The notes below the pieces were generated by a model that had not been told where the DNA came from, ran no database searches, and worked only from the letters and a program-made list of their open reading frames with translations. Made by a program: the position numbers and the translations under genes. A stretch of 64,000 nt of DNA, taken from positions 62,721,446 to 62,785,445 of the forward strand of contig NC_133771.1 in assembly GCF_003597395.2 (NCBI RefSeq). Reading direction: 5' to 3'. Below are positions 10,605-24,630 of the stretch, piece after piece. This DNA is from Chelonoidis abingdonii. Lineage: Eukaryota; Chordata; Testudines; Testudinidae. How positions within the stretch are numbered: the stretch's first letter is position 1; each line of letters begins with the position of its first letter.

Positions 10605-11644
10605 ATCATATGAGCTTGCCATCCCTGGTTTAAACCCATGATATAAAATAAGTTGGAAATATCTGGGACTCTTCCCCTGTCCCCTTCAGCTGCCTCCAAA
10701 ATCCCTATTATTCAACACTACTCCCTGCTGCTACAGAGAGCACTGTAGGTGCTCCAGAAGTTCACATTACACTTTGATGTGTGTATTTCATTATGAAAAA
10801 GTGATCTGTTATTTCAGAGGCAGCACGTAAGTGGGTTCCTATACTACCTGCTTTATGATCTGTGTTTAATAAAGTGTTACAGTGAAAAAATTCACACAAT
10901 GCCTTCAGGCAGGTCAAAGTCATGTAGTATCAATTCTGGAAGATTGTTACAGAAGAGTCCCTCTTTTATTTTCCCTTTTATTAGGAACATTTTGCATATC
11001 TTTTTTTTCTGGTGACTCTCACTTTTCTACTTTTGAGCCCCAGAGGGCTAAGTTGTTTCTCAATTATTTAAATGTATGCTAACAGAGTCTGCATCCTACC
11101 AGGCTTTCTTTTTGTCACCCACATTTGATAAGTAATGATATACTTAACCATCTTCTAGTGAATCAGAACTGATGAGTTCAATTACAATTCAGTACCATTT
11201 AAATATTTCTGTTTTTAAGGTTTCTATTTTTCTTCAGATGTATGTTCAGGGGCAACATTTACTTATGTTATAAGCCAGCCTGAAGATGTATACTTGTCAT
11301 TTTTCAATTTTTCATCAACTACTCCACTACTCTGTCATGAGGTAATTAAAAATACCTTAATATACTGGCCTTGCAAATCTTTATATAAGCAGACTAATTG
11401 ATTTTAATTGGCATTTAACATGACTATTCATTCTTGGGAATTGTGACTATTCCCTGCAGTGGAGTAGAATATTCTATGGAAGTCCTCACATTTATTGACT
11501 TCCATAGGTAACGGAGTCTTAAAAATATACAAAGCACCTTTCTACAGCTGTACGCAGTACCATCGTTTGTTTTGTTTTCATGAACCTTCTTTGTACTGAA
11601 AGCAGACATTTTAATCAAATAAAAACAAATATATGGAGATAAAC
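10605..11644. other. Intergenic sequence, nothing recognised
   Basis: AT-rich with short incidental open frames only. No transposon termini or RNA gene features were seen. Confidence 0.5.
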
Positions 11645-11818
11645 CTATCTCACAGAGCTGGAAGGAACCCCAAAAGGTCATTGAGTCCAGCTCCCTGCCT
11701 TCACTAGCAGGACCAAGTACAGATTTTGCCCCAGATCCCTAAGTGGCCGCCTCAAGGATTAAACTCACAACCCTGAGTTTAGCAGGCTAATGCACAAACT
11801 ACTGAGCTTACCCTCCCA
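11645..11818 (-). mobile_element. CR1-type LINE 3' end fragment
   Basis: Starts near CACAGAGCTGGAAGGAACCC and continues through TCATTGAGTCCAGCTCCCTG, the reverse complement of the family's 3' region, then CAACCCTGAGTTTAGCAGGC and ACTGAGCTTACCCTCC. The order fits a minus-strand CR1-type tail. The exact subfamily is not assigned. Confidence 0.6.
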
Positions 11819-14800
11819 AATGTTTTGGAATTTCTTGAGGTTGGCACAGTGTTGACATTTTCACTGGACAAAGGAGTCTTGTTTTTAAAAATCTTAAATC
11901 AGTTCTTAACGGAATCTCGTAAAAATTCTTCAGGGAAACAATAACAAGGCCTCAATTTTAATTAATAGTTCACATATGGGAAAAAAAGCAATAAAGAAAA
12001 AACAAACTATTTTAAATAGCATTATATAGCTAAAATTTCAGTTATACCTTGTAGAAAAAGTAATGAATCATACATTTTGGAAAAGGTTTAAATGGTTAAC
12101 TGTATCTCAAGAATTATTTTTAATATTTTCTGGAACTGCACTTTGCAGTAGTTTGTAGTAGTCCAGTGAAGGATCTTTAGCCATAACAATACACATTTGT
12201 CATTACTTTTCCTTTTTGGTTGTCTTTCTTGGGACTCCGATACTAAAATAACTTTCTCATAATTTCACACTGCCAGTGTTATCACAATATTTTGATGCGC
12301 CTGTTTCACCAACCTTTTTTAATTCTGTAAAATTATCCTAACTGTATTATTTTAAATAATGATTCTAAGTAAATCCCTCCCTTCCTATATATTGTGTGTC
12401 CGCCCAAACTAATCTTGTATCTATTTCTTGGGCAATTTACATGTTTTTGTTAAAAAGTCTCTCAAAGATATGTGTAATCATATTTTCAGACTCTTTTTTT
12501 GGAAATCCGAGGTACAATCTCCTACTTCGATGGTAATCTTTTCATAATCTGTCTTAACAGTGTGAATTCATCATGATATCTTTTTAACCTAAATTGCTAT
12601 GATAACTTAATTGTGCTTCTGTTCTAGAATCACACATAGAATTTATCATGGTATCGTACATACCACTGCAATCTGTGTTCAGGCAGTCTATCATACTGTA
12701 GGTAAATGTAGGTTGCATTTATAGCATGATCTATGCATAAACAACCATTTCAGACCAATCTGAATGATCTGCTTTTAATTTTGGTCTTTGTAAAAGATGT
12801 TTCTGATCCTATTCTACCTTTGATCGTGAGGAAATGTTCTCCAAACTATAGTTTCCCAATGTTCTCTGCTTTGACTTTCATAAAACTGGTATATTATCTT
12901 ACCAGTAGGAGCTTGTGCTTCCTTGCTGTCTACTTTCTGAATATGTTTTGATCTTATTCCCTGGATTTATTACTTGTTTAAAACACGTTTATCTTGCTGA
13001 TTTGGTCTGTTGTTTCACTTCTGAACTATCCTGTAGCTTCTCAGCAACATTAGCACTCCTGCACATCACTGGAATGTGAATCTTTTACTCTAAAATTTCA
13101 TTGCACAATGTAAACTATTCCTTTGTGAACGACTAATCAGTTGTTACCTTTTGCTTTGCAAATTTTGCCAGATTTTTTTTAAACAAAGTTATTTGCTGTT
13201 GTAAATATTTAACTTACAAACACTCCCATTGGCCAAACTGTCATACTGGCTTCTGGCACACATCAATACATTAGCGAAGCTAATATCTTACTTTGTTTTC
13301 CTCAATAGTGACAGTGGCTCTTGTCACAACAGTAAATAAGCCATTAAATGTGGCAGTGGCTGTCATGGCATGTCTTCTCATGCAAGGAAAGGTTTCAGAA
13401 TTGATCCCCTTCAGCTTTGTGAGTTGATATTCTTCTGTTGTATCATAAACAGCCTGCACTAACTTATTATGTAAGCTGCAGCGTCCTCCACAGTCACTGG
13501 ACAAATTAAAATGTGGTGTAGTTTCAGTGACTTAATATGGCCCAATGTTTTTGGCAGACTCACCATAATACTCCTGCCAGACACAAAACAGCCTTAAATA
13601 CAAATTTTGCATTGCTGGAGCAACAGAAAGAAATGTGAGCATAATGGTGGTTCTGACTCTTAAAGTTCTGCATTTCTTGGCTAAATACATACATTTGCTG
13701 CATGCAATTCAGTCGAGATCTCACTAATTAAAAAAAATACTGTAAAAATGCATTTAATGGAAATTTCCCATGTGTGGTTAGAATGTATACTCCTAATTTG
13801 GAGCATACATTTGTAAGAGAAAAGACAAATATTCAGCAACTGAGACATGTTAAAAATGAAGGAAGCTTTTAACAATGGGAACTAGAGCTTCTGACAAGCT
13901 GTACAATTAGGAGAAGAAACTACAAATCTCATCTTTTTAGAGCAAATGCCAGAACAAACCCTTTGTCATTTAAAACCTTCCTGTAGCATAGAATACGCAC
14001 ACACACAACCATTAATTCCTTTTGAAAGGCACCACAAGGATGTTATTAAAGATCTCAAGGATAAGGAGTCTGACCAAAGAAACCTCCCTACAACATCCCC
14101 AATTTATGCGTGCCTTGCATTAGCAAATAAAACCTGCAGATACTGTACCATTATCAGGTAAATATATACTCTCACCATCACTCACTGGAAAACCTAGGCA
14201 GATAATTACTATTATGTTCACACATTGTGTTCAAAATGTGTTATCTCTCCACCTCTCCACAGAAATATGCTTCAAAGTATTTTAAAGTTTCATAATGAAC
14301 ATATCCTGAAGTGTATAAAATCCCACAGCAAATAATTCTGTGATTATTTTTTGCTGTTGTTTGGTTTGTACATGGGGTATCTTTAAAAACTTTGCTCTGA
14401 GAAAAGGGAAGAAAGTCCAGCTCTTTAACTGTAATGTTAAACTTACAACCTAAGAAATATTTTTTTTCTGATGTACACATCACACTCACTAACTTTCAGA
14501 AGATATGAATATGAATTAAAGGTCTGAAAAAAAAAAGCCCACTGAAGATGGTGAAAAGGTTCTGATTGATTAAATGGGATCAGGCCTCGAGAGAAGACTA
14601 TACACATTAGTGCCAGATAGGCTTGGATCATTGCTGATGAGGGAAGGACTTGTTCTGGTAAGATAAGAAACAATTGGAACTCTCAAAAGATCATAGCTGA
14701 ACCTGACCCATTTTTGTAGTTGGATAAAGTTAAGTAAACTTGTTAAAACTTTCACCCATCTCTGTGTTTCCTGGTTTTAGGTGGGCCAGGACAGGAGGCA

Positions 14801-17359
14801 GAGGGCCAGACAAGACTGCTGCAGGTCACGCCTTGAAGTGGGCAACAGCCAAATAAAGACTTGTCTTGTGCACCTCACTGGGGAGCGATCCTATCATAGG
14901 CTGCTAGAGTTTTAGACTGTGACTAAGTGACTAGACTAAGTGCTATATAATATTAACCAAAACTGGTATCTGATAATGATGCAAAGTAGCCATTCTAAAA
15001 ACACAACCATAAACAGCTCTGAAAAATGGTGATTGCTAGTAAATGAATGTAATCTACACTACCAGATTTTAAAGACCACCATATTCAAAGGAAAATAACT
15101 TTTTACTCCTGGAGGGAACTACATTGCAACATGAATATTCTAACATGCATTTTTCTTCACTAAATGTATAAGTGTCAAATAATAAATAGTTATGTCTTTA
15201 ATTAAAATCTTACCAAATGAGCATAATTACAATATAAAAACTTAAATTTTATGTTATGAACAATTAAGTAATTGTGAAGTGTATGCACATAATGTGAATG
15301 CTTACTTTCAGAAAAAATAATTGGACATGGGAGTTATTGGAATTTGAGCATATAATCCAGAATTGGAACTCATTGGTATATTTGTTCTGCTCATGTGCAT
15401 GCAAAATATAAATGATCTTAAATATCACTCAAAGAAATAAAAGAACAGGTCAGCCTACAAAATACTATAGGTGTCAACATCAAGCATTTTTACTCCACTT
15501 GAAATAACCTGGAATAAACATAGCTCAAAGCCACAAAACCTACGAACTTTTGAAACAATGGAAGAATTATTGCATCAAATGTAAGGGGCAGCACCAGAAA
15601 ATTGACAGTGGCATAAGCAGTTAAGTATAGTGGGTGCAATATACATAAAACAAGAGATCTCAATGAGCCAACGCTTGTAGTAGAGACATAATGTTGAATT
15701 TGCAAGTAGGGGGAATTTCTGCTGCCTGCGCTGAGCCCCAGTGGTGTGGTTTCATTGTGCAGGAGGGGAAAATGCCAAGAGATCGTTCACAATGAATGAG
15801 GGACTCACTGTCTTCTGCAGGACTGTGCTCCTTGGGGTCTCATTCCTTTCTGCCACAGCAAATCATTTTGGGTGTGATGTGGAAAGGCTGAGGTCAGTGG
15901 ATCCAGGAGTACAGGAATCTACTAAAACTTCCCCCTTTTATTTCCCCATGATCCCTTACTTCTCTGTAGAACAATGAAACAACTTGCATTTTGCCACAGA
16001 GGGAAACTTTGGGGGTGAGACTGGGTAGGGAGGGATTTGTATCCATGGATCCATTTTATGATGGTCCATTGTCCAGGTCCAGTTCTTATTTTTCCCATGG
16101 AGAGAGTTCAGTGCTATTGAAGTGCTGCAGCTCCACAGCCTATGTGGAATGGGGCCCAGACTGAGTACTGCTGTACTGTGCCCCATGTACTCAGGTTATA
16201 CATAAGAACATGGACTAGAGCCACAGGAAAAACTAATACATTTTTACATTTGAACAGAAGTAGAATCCCCCTCCTTCAAAAATAGTCCTTTCCCTACTTA
16301 TGCGTTACCATGTGACGTCTGAGCAATGTCTCACACCCAAATGCATGTTCACTGACATTCTAATAAAAATGTATTGTGCCTGCAATTCACTTATCAAATG
16401 TTAGGTACTCAACTGAGCACACAGTTAAGATTCTCTAGTTGCACATCTTATAGTGCCTAGGGTTCGAGAGGTTGAGTTTATGCCCAGTTTTGATGACTTA
16501 ACTGAGAAAATAAGTTCAAACTAGGTTTTGGGTTTTTTTAAATAATGGGGACAATAGCAAACTGTTCTGCATCATTATTGGTCCTATATCTTCTTTTGCT
16601 TCAGTTACTCTTTAAATGCCATTATAATGTCCCCTGCCATTCGGTAGGCCAATAGCTGCCTGATGTCAGCAATGCTTTTAAGAAAAATAAGTCACTGTTT
16701 CGTGTTCCTGCTGCTAGACTTTTGTAGAGCATTGGGAAACAAAAAGTGAACTTGACTCTTCCCAGTTTATCTCACTCTGACCTAAAGAACTGTCTAGAGA
16801 GTTACCTGAATATCATACTCTATTATTCAGTGCAGACTGTTTTATAGTTCAGTTGCTTTTCCATTGTTTATGTTCTGCATTTACTAGTAACACTAGGCTA
16901 GATTCTGCTACCTGTACACATAGTGAATAGAACCTTACTCCTTGAGTAATTCCATTGAAATATATGATGCTAATTAAGGAGTAAAGTACTAGTCACTGTG
17001 TGTGCAGATGACAGAATCAAGCCCATTGCTTTTATCGTGTAGTTTGCCTTTCTCTGAGGGTCCTAGCCAGGAGAAGGGCAACTGCAATAAGGCTGCCTTA
17101 CTGACTCTCCATGGCTCTCTCTGGCTATGTGACCATGGAGGCTTCTCCTAAATTCTTAGCGGGGTACTCCTCCCTATGGCTGCAGGTGCATAATGGACAT
17201 TCCCATTGTGACCCTTTCCAGGGGCACCCAGGGTTTCAAGGCAACTTGCTTCCACCTACCTGTAGCATGAGGAAACCATGTCTGCCACTACCATGGGTCA
17301 GCTTTCCAACTCCACCTGCCATAGGCACCACAAGCACTCCCGTCTAGGCCTCGCAGACC
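11819..17359. other. Long intergenic stretch with no gene
   Basis: About 5.5 kb of mainly AT-rich sequence with no splice-consistent open frames, tRNA/rRNA features or clear transposon ends. The minus-strand frame at 13280-13504 has fairly balanced composition but no family match that I recognise and no intron context. An AATAAA lies in 14851-14856 with nothing upstream to support a transcript. Confidence 0.5.
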
Positions 17360-17858
17360 TTGCTGTCACTCTGCAGGTTAGCAATGGGCACACTCAAATG
17401 CCCAAGTGCTCCAAGCACCCCTGGCATGTCCAGCCCCTGTTCACTGGACACTCTGAATTCTCAGATTTGCTGTTACCAAAGAAACAGTACACTCTAGTTT
17501 CTAATTCCACCTCGGATCACTGCTCTGCTTAACACACAGCACTTATATTTGATTTCACTACAAACATACCTACATTTATTTAACAACACGTAAGGATTCA
17601 AGTAGTACCAAGTAGAAGTATTAGAGACAAATGGTTACATATAAAATAAAATCATGAATCACATTCTAGAGCCTAGACTCAGTGAACAAGCCAATCTCAT
17701 GTCTAAACAAGCATTGCTCACCCTAAAGCCTTGCAGTGCTTTAAAGCCAGATGTGATGCTTCACAGGATGACCCAGAGTTGTGGGACCATGAGGAAGCCA
17801 TGTCTGTATCATAAACGTGGTGTGTGCTGTCCAGATGTCCACAAGAGAAATTCTCTGT
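17360..17858 (-). mobile_element. LTR-like repeat, portion before the nested Harbinger element
   Basis: The sequence from about 17450 (CAGATTTGCTGTTACCAAAG) through a run around 17560-17650 (ACAAACATACC, TTTATTTAACAACACGTAAG, GGTTACATATAAAAT) has the layout of minus-strand reptile LTRs with a reversed polyadenylation region. It is interrupted at 17859, and a short continuation may follow at 18887-18960. Boundaries and family are uncertain. Confidence 0.4.
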
Positions 17859-18886
17859 GGGTACGTCTACACTGCACGATTATTTCGAATTAGCTTAAAC
17901 CGATATTACAAAACAGATCTAATAAAATCGGTTTAGCGCATCCACAGTGGGATCCCGAAATCGATTGTTTGCGTCCATGGTCCAAAGCTACCATCGATTC
18001 GGATCGGTGGCACTGTGGGTAGCTGTTCCTCAGCTATCCCATAGTTCCCACTTCCGCTGTCGAAGCACATCCTGATGGGCAAAAACATTCCCCGGGCTGG
18101 TACAGCCTCACCCTCCCTTTGTGAAGCAGCAAAACCCTTTGCGCTTTTTCGAGGAGTGCATTGAGCAAACTCCATCACAGCAATCTTTCCTTTTTTTCAC
18201 GTGGTGGGGAGGGGGATAATGAGGAGCTGTTCCTGTAACCACGCCAGAACCTGTGTTTGAACCTACAGACATGGGAGCCCAGCAAGAATGCATAATTTCA
18301 GAGACTGCTGTGGACTGTGATACTGGAGTCCTCAGTACCCTCCCTCCCTTCATGAGTCCATTTGAGTCTCTGGCTTCCCGTTACGCTTGTCACGCAGCGC
18401 TGTGTATCCTGGAGTTTTTATTCAAACGCTTTGGCATTTCGTGTTCTGTAATGGACTGGATACAACAGATTTGTCTCCCCATACAGCGATCAGACTAGTA
18501 TCCCCGTACGGTCTATGCTGGAGCTCTTTTTCGATTTCAGACTGCACGCGCAGCCGTGCTGATCAGAGCTGCCAACTGGCAAGCAGAATGTAATTCAAAG
18601 TTCGCGGGCTTTCTTTTACCTGCCCGCTGCATCCAGTTCAGATTGCCGTCCAGAGCAGTCAGTGCTGCACTCTGGGATGCCGCCGGAGGCCAATAACGTC
18701 GATTCCGTCCACATGAACCCTAACCGAGTTATCATACGAATAGCGCTACTCCTCTCGTTTGGGAGAGTTCCGAAATCATTTAAGGAGCCTTAACTCGATA
18801 TTAATGAGACGCGTGTAACGGATACAGCGTTAAATATCGGTATATCGGCCATTAAACCGATTTAAAGTTGCAGTGTAGACCTGGCC
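17859..18886. mobile_element. Harbinger-like non-autonomous DNA transposon, 1.03 kb
   Basis: Left end GGGTACGTCTACACTGCA (17859) and right end TGCAGTGTAGACCTGGCC (18886) share the inverted core GTCTACACTGCA. The subterminal regions also mirror one another, with TTAAACCGATATTA on the left and ATATCGG...TTAAACCGATTTAAA on the right. The end core resembles that of the TAA-flanked MITE at 47923-48180, which is why Harbinger is proposed. Flanking triplets are TGT and TAT (2 of 3). The interior is unusually CpG-rich for the window but has no intact transposase or Myb-like frame. Confidence 0.75.
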
Positions 18887-21800
18887 TATGAGTCGGACAG
18901 AATTCTTCCTGGTGACTGGCATTAATCCTCTGCATGCTCTCTGCAGTACCTGACAGCAACAAGGGGGCACTATAGCCCTAAATGAATTTAAATATAAAAG
19001 AATGCATACAAATTACGAAGTGGCACAAACAGATATTTAAGATTGTTGTAGAAAAACTGTGTCTTAGAAATGGCACTGTGTATTCTGCAGGGTTTGTAAA
19101 GCACCTGTCCCACTGGGAGCCATCTGACTCTAAACAATAAGACGTGATTAAAGGCTATCTTGTAATGCATACACACAAAGGGGCATAGTTTAGGGGTGTG
19201 CCCTGACTTCCTAACTTCTTGCTGACTAATTTGGCAGCCTTAACGTTCTTTTAATGTACTTGGTTGTTTTCTGAATGTCTTTTCTTTTGCCGTAACAACT
19301 TTGTAATATTGTATTAAACATATTGCCTAAGCTTTACTGTCTTGGCACGATATTTGATTTTTATATGCCATTTAATATATTTCACATATGCTGATTTGTG
19401 TCTTCCACTTTTTTTTTCCTTCATAACTTCCTCACTTCAGTGACTGCTCGTCTCTCTGCAAACAAGGGATCTGGTGCTGCTACCATTGAAACCAGCAAAC
19501 ATTTAGCTACACATTTCAAAGGGAACAGTACCCAGCCCAAGAAAACTTAGATGAAGAGAAGTCTCATGTGCAATGCCAATCTTGCAACTGTTCTTTTTAT
19601 CTGCCTGGTCCACCAATCTTTGATTTTTCTAAAGGATTCTTTGACAAACTCAAGCAATTGTAGCCTTATGAAGAAAAGAGAAGCTTCCAACAATGGCTTG
19701 TAGAATCCTACAAATGAAACTATTGGAAGCTGAGTTGTTCCCCCTGTCCTATCTGAAATACTGAAATCAGCGTGTTACTCTTTTGGTTCTCCATGATAAC
19801 TTTCTCAAGACTTTCTAACAGGACCTTCATTTAACATTGTGAAAACTATCTTGTATTAAATGAAAGGGGCACTCTTTTCCAGTGCCTTTAATTACATCCA
19901 GGCTAAGAGCAAATCTTTTTACCTATCAAATGCAGTTACTTGATGTGTTTTTTTGCATCCATTTTGAGTTCCCTGTCATGAAAGATGTTAAAGCCTCCAA
20001 ATTCAAACTGAACTGCATTCAACACCACTGACGATAATTTTTCCATAAAGCTATGGAGAATTAAAAGGCACATCTTATTTATTCAAGCAAGAGAGAAAGT
20101 AATGACATTAATTATATATTCTATGTAACATCAGTTACAATGTAGAAAAGAGTGATTTTTTTTGAACTCCAATGAGGATTGATTTGTGTAATATTCCTAC
20201 CATAAAATATTATTTTATACAATTTCAGGATATTTTAAACTAAGTCTAAAACTTCATTGTAAAAATACTAACATTACATGGCTGCATAAAACACCAAAGT
20301 GACATATCTTTGGCTGGATTCTTAACCTCCATTTAACAAAGGTGATGAGTTACCCTATCAGTCCCGTTGAAGACAGTGAGTGAAGTGACTTACCCATGTA
20401 AATTGGGTCACAGTCTGGTCCAAAATATCTCATTATTAAATTGTACTGAAGGATATTATGGGTAGCTAGCTAAAAAGATATTGTGAGCCTGATTAAAACC
20501 CTAAGCTGACCTTTCTCTTGAAGGAAAGTCCCCAAATGTAGCATCACTTAAGGATGAGATTGGATGTAGACAGGGGCAGGCTTTCTGGATCCAACCCTGA
20601 GGCTGAAGAAGCAGCTACGCATCAGCTTTAGGGAAAGAATTCTTCATACCGGGGCCCGAGGAGCTTCCCTGTGCAAAGCCCAGCTGCTTGGACTGTCCAC
20701 TAGAGACCAGAATTCAGTCATGAGTACTCTTCAAACATTCTCACTCAAGGTACTGTGGAGAGCAACAACTGTATGTAGGCACATGGAATAGCCAGAGGTT
20801 TCTCAACAACAACCCTAAAATAGTTCTGTCCATTTGCATTAGTGCTCATTAATTCGTAGTGATATTAATTGACATTGGGATTGCTGCCTTGCACACTGGG
20901 ATTGTGACTTGTTCTTTCAAAATCATTGTGGGTCCTTTATTATGAATATGATTAATCCACAGAAATAGTCAACTAAAGGTATGAATCGGAAGATTAGCAG
21001 CTGAAATGTAACATCTCTTTAGTATTGTGTGGTCTGATTAGTAGATAGTCATTTCTTTCCAAGCTAGATCAGAACAATACCGATAAGTCATGAATTACTT
21101 TTAATAACCACAATTTAATTTAAACCTAACAACCAAAATTAACTAAATATATTCTGCCTGACTTGCTGTACAGAGGGAAACTATAGCCTGCATGCATTTA
21201 TATAAAGTTGAAAAATAATACTTAAAACAATACTGTTTATAGTTATGGCCACTGAAAAATACAAGGGTAAACCAAGGAAAGATTGGTCCAATTCTCAGAA
21301 GTAGCCTCCGTGTTTTGTGATCAGTTTTTCACCCTCAATTATTTGAAGGTGCAAATATTATTAGCTAGATGTCTACAAATGCAGCTGTAAATTGCCTCTG
21401 CAAAAATAGTGACTGAGTTTAGGCCCAGCTGAAAGTCCAGTCAAGTTGTTATGAAAACACACTGAAAATCAGGCCTTGTCTGTGTTTGTTTTTGTCCATA
21501 GGACAAATAGATATTGTTGGTAATACAAGCATCTCCACATCCCACCGCCAACATAGCTTTTAAACCTAACCTGGACAGATTGCATCTAATGGTGAGATAA
21601 AAGGTCAGGCTTCAAGCCTTATACAAAAGTGCTCGTATGCTAAGGTGCTGAGTATGAAATAAGTGATTAGATAGAAGCCATTCTGTCCTTGATCCCTTTG
21701 CTGCTACTACTGATAGTTTAGGTATATATTACAACAGGTCCCAAACTACTTTAAAAACTGTGACCCAGATCACTCTCCCTTCCACAGGTGAAAAGAAAAA

Positions 21801-23359
21801 CATGGAAAGAGAACGTTTATGGCATTTGAGAAAAGCATGACTGAATATTGTAGATATGTAGGGCTCCGTCTTCTCAACATTTGGCCTCAGACGTGCTTGA
21901 CATCCTCATCAGAGTTGCAAAGGGAAGTCAGGATAGGTCATGGGTTAGAAAGAAACTCCTGTGTCACTTCTCTAGATTTCTCCATTGATCAAAGTAGCTA
22001 ATACATTTTTGTATGACTTTCATGGCCTCCTGAGTCAATGGAAACCCTTTCACATGAAGACTGCTAGATGTCAGTGCTGATGGGATGCCCACTCCTAATA
22101 AAATCTGTATAGAATATCTTGCATAAAGGAAATTCTTGTGACAAATGTCTCATCAGGTGGGGTTAAACATGGGGAAAAGTTGTGTTCTGAATAGTTATAC
22201 TGAGCTATGTGCAGGATTGGCATATGTGCAACTGGAACGCATTAAAAAAAGGCCACCACCCAAATTCATTACTGTCTCAGGCCACATCTGCTTTTAAATC
22301 CTCTTTCATTTATAAAACCCTATAAATACAAAATAGACAGAGAGGCAGCTTCTCTTCCTCTATAGCTCCTTATTCTTGTTTCTAGGGAACTGCTTTCCAT
22401 TTTGAAAATAGCCATGCCAAGGTTCCGATCCTTAAAAAGGCTCATTGCACCTAATTAATGGCTGGTTGCTTGAGTTTAGGCGAGAAGCTTAAAGCTGCCC
22501 CACATCCTGTAAGGCACTATGTAGTGTCACACATCCTGTTGACTGCCAGAAACAGCATGAGCAGTCAGTTACAGAGACAGAGACTAAAATCAGGTTGGAT
22601 CACAGCTGGATCTGTACTGTGTTTAATTTATAAAGTATACCTAATTGGTAAACTACATTAAAACCTGCCTCAGTCATTGAAATACTACATCTCCCTCAAG
22701 TGGTCCTGCAGACCAGTAGGGATTGAATTCAGAAAGTCATGTACAGCTGTCTGCTGCAGTGAGGCCTTTGCCCAAAGGCATCACTAGGTTGGAATGCATC
22801 ATGGGTGCAAGGGACAAATATTATCTGATGATGTATACTCCACTGTAGGGACAGGTCCTGGTCAAATATGTAAAATATGTGGCTGAAAAATAATAAGCTA
22901 CAAAAAGATACATATGCAATATTAGAGAATCAAAATAGGGACTGTAATCCTACATCTAAGACTTAATATATAAATAACTTTAATTAAAGGTGTTATAAGG
23001 GCATTTTAGTTTTACAGTGTTGTCTCCTTGTGAACAACAGAAATAGAATAAAATAGTTATGTTTGATGCTCATAGTCAGTCTGCTTTGTCTATGATGTAC
23101 TTCATCTTTTTCTGATAATTCAAATGCTGAAATTGCAGTGAAGCAGAACACATCTTCTCTCTCAGGCTCAGTAATCCCATCATAGCTCTCTAAACGAGCT
23201 AGCATGTGATGTCACCCTGCCAGGTCATGAAAGGTCTCCATTAGCTACAACTACTTCAGGTCTGTCGTGCATGAGGAAGACCAAAAGGCTACCACAGTTT
23301 AAATGGATTGAAGCACAATTTAACAGGATTTAGACTGACACATCACCTCCCCATGTGGC
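18887..23359. other. Long intergenic stretch with no gene
   Basis: The first 70 bp may continue the LTR-like repeat interrupted upstream. The remaining 4.4 kb is AT-rich with only short random frames and no recognised element. Confidence 0.5.
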
Positions 23360-24234
23360 TATCATAAGCATAAATCCCAATTCTGAACCTTAGCGTCCAA
23401 AATGTGGGTGCCTAGCATAAATCCTCTAAGCTTAATTACCAGCTTAGATATGATAGCACTGCCACAAGCCAGATTTCCAGTCTCTGGCNTCAGTGCCGGC
23501 CTCACTCTGGTCTCCCCAAACCTTCCCTGGGGGACCCCAAGACTCAGATGCCCTAAGTCTCACAACAAAGGGAAATAACCCACTTCCCTTCCTGCTCTTT
23601 ACCTCCCCCAGATTTTCCCTCCCTGGGTACACTAGGAGATTTCCCTGCTTCAATTCCTTGAAACACAAACCCAGAGAGATTAAGTGTCTCTCCCCCTCAC
23701 CCAGAGCCTATGCAGATTCAAACCTAGTCAATCTAACACAAAGAGATTTCCCCCTCCCTTTGTTCCTTAGCCTTAACCAGAGAAAAACTCAAACAGGTTT
23801 TAAAAAGAAAGCTTTATATAAAAAGAAAGAAAAAAGACATAAAATGTACTCTGTATTAAGGTTGACAATATACAGGGTCAATTGCTTAAAAGAAAAATGA
23901 ATAAACAGCCTTATTCAAAAAGATATACAATTTAAAACATTCCAGCAAACTACACACATGTAAATACAAAAAAAAAACCAATATAAGCCTATTGTTTTTC
24001 TACCTTTGTACTCACAACTTGGAAATTGAAGACTAGAAACCAGGAGATAGAAATCACTCTCATAGCCGAGAGAGCACAGAACAGAAAACAGACAAAAGGA
24101 CACACCCAAAAATTCCCTCCCTGAGCTTTGAAAAATCTGGTTTCCTGATTGGTCCTCTGGTCAGGTGTTTGGTTCCCTTTGTTAACCCTTTGCAGGCAAA
24201 AGAAACATTAACCCTTAGCTATCTGTTTATGACA
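23360..24234 (-). mobile_element. Solo LTR of the TGTCATAAACAGATAG family
   Basis: On the minus strand the 875-bp repeat starts TGTCATAAACAGATAGCTAA and ends at GGACGCTAAGGTTCAGAATT...CTTATGATA, the final CA having mutated to TA. Both flanks carry the same five bases, GTGGC (23355-23359 and 24235-24239), a clean LTR target duplication. A reversed A-rich/TTTAAAAAGAAAGC zone at about 23797-23830 corresponds to the polyadenylation region. No internal retroelement genes remain. One unresolved base lies at 23489. The open frames on both strands are incidental. Confidence 0.88.
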
Positions 24235-24239
24235 GTGGC

Positions 24240-24628
24240 ACATCAGTATCTTAAGATGTGGCATGAATAATTCTGAAGGTACTGGAAAAATCGTTCTCCC
24301 TGCATTTTCCTCTAAATACTGTTGGCTCTTTGGCCTGAGCTAAAATTCATGGGGTTGTTTCCATTTGGATGGGAAGTCAGGGAAACAAGTCAGATAGCTT
24401 CTTAGTGTAATCTTATTTATTCACTTAAAAAAACAACAAAAAACCAACTCCTTCCCCACAAAAAACAGTTCTGTTTTCCTGCTCAAAGTTGAAACAAGCA
24501 GTAGGCAGTTTCTTTGCTCAGAAATTCCTAAATCTGCCACCTCAGTGACTTCTGTGTCCAAGAAGCTCTGTGTCTGTACTTCCTTTCAGGGTCACGCTCA
24601 CAACTCCTTCTGCTGGCTTACCACCGCA
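24240..24628. other. Intergenic sequence, nothing recognised
   Basis: About 390 bp between two transposons with no features that I can assign. Confidence 0.5.
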
Positions 24629-24630
24629 TA

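Noticed and set aside
13280..13504. 74-codon minus-strand frame with protein-like composition
   Set aside because: I could not match it to a family, and it has no convincing splice sites or neighbouring exons. A profile search against exon databases would be needed to revive it.
14851..14856. AATAAA as the end of a hidden gene
   Set aside because: No coding or conserved sequence precedes it; such hexamers are expected by chance in AT-rich DNA.
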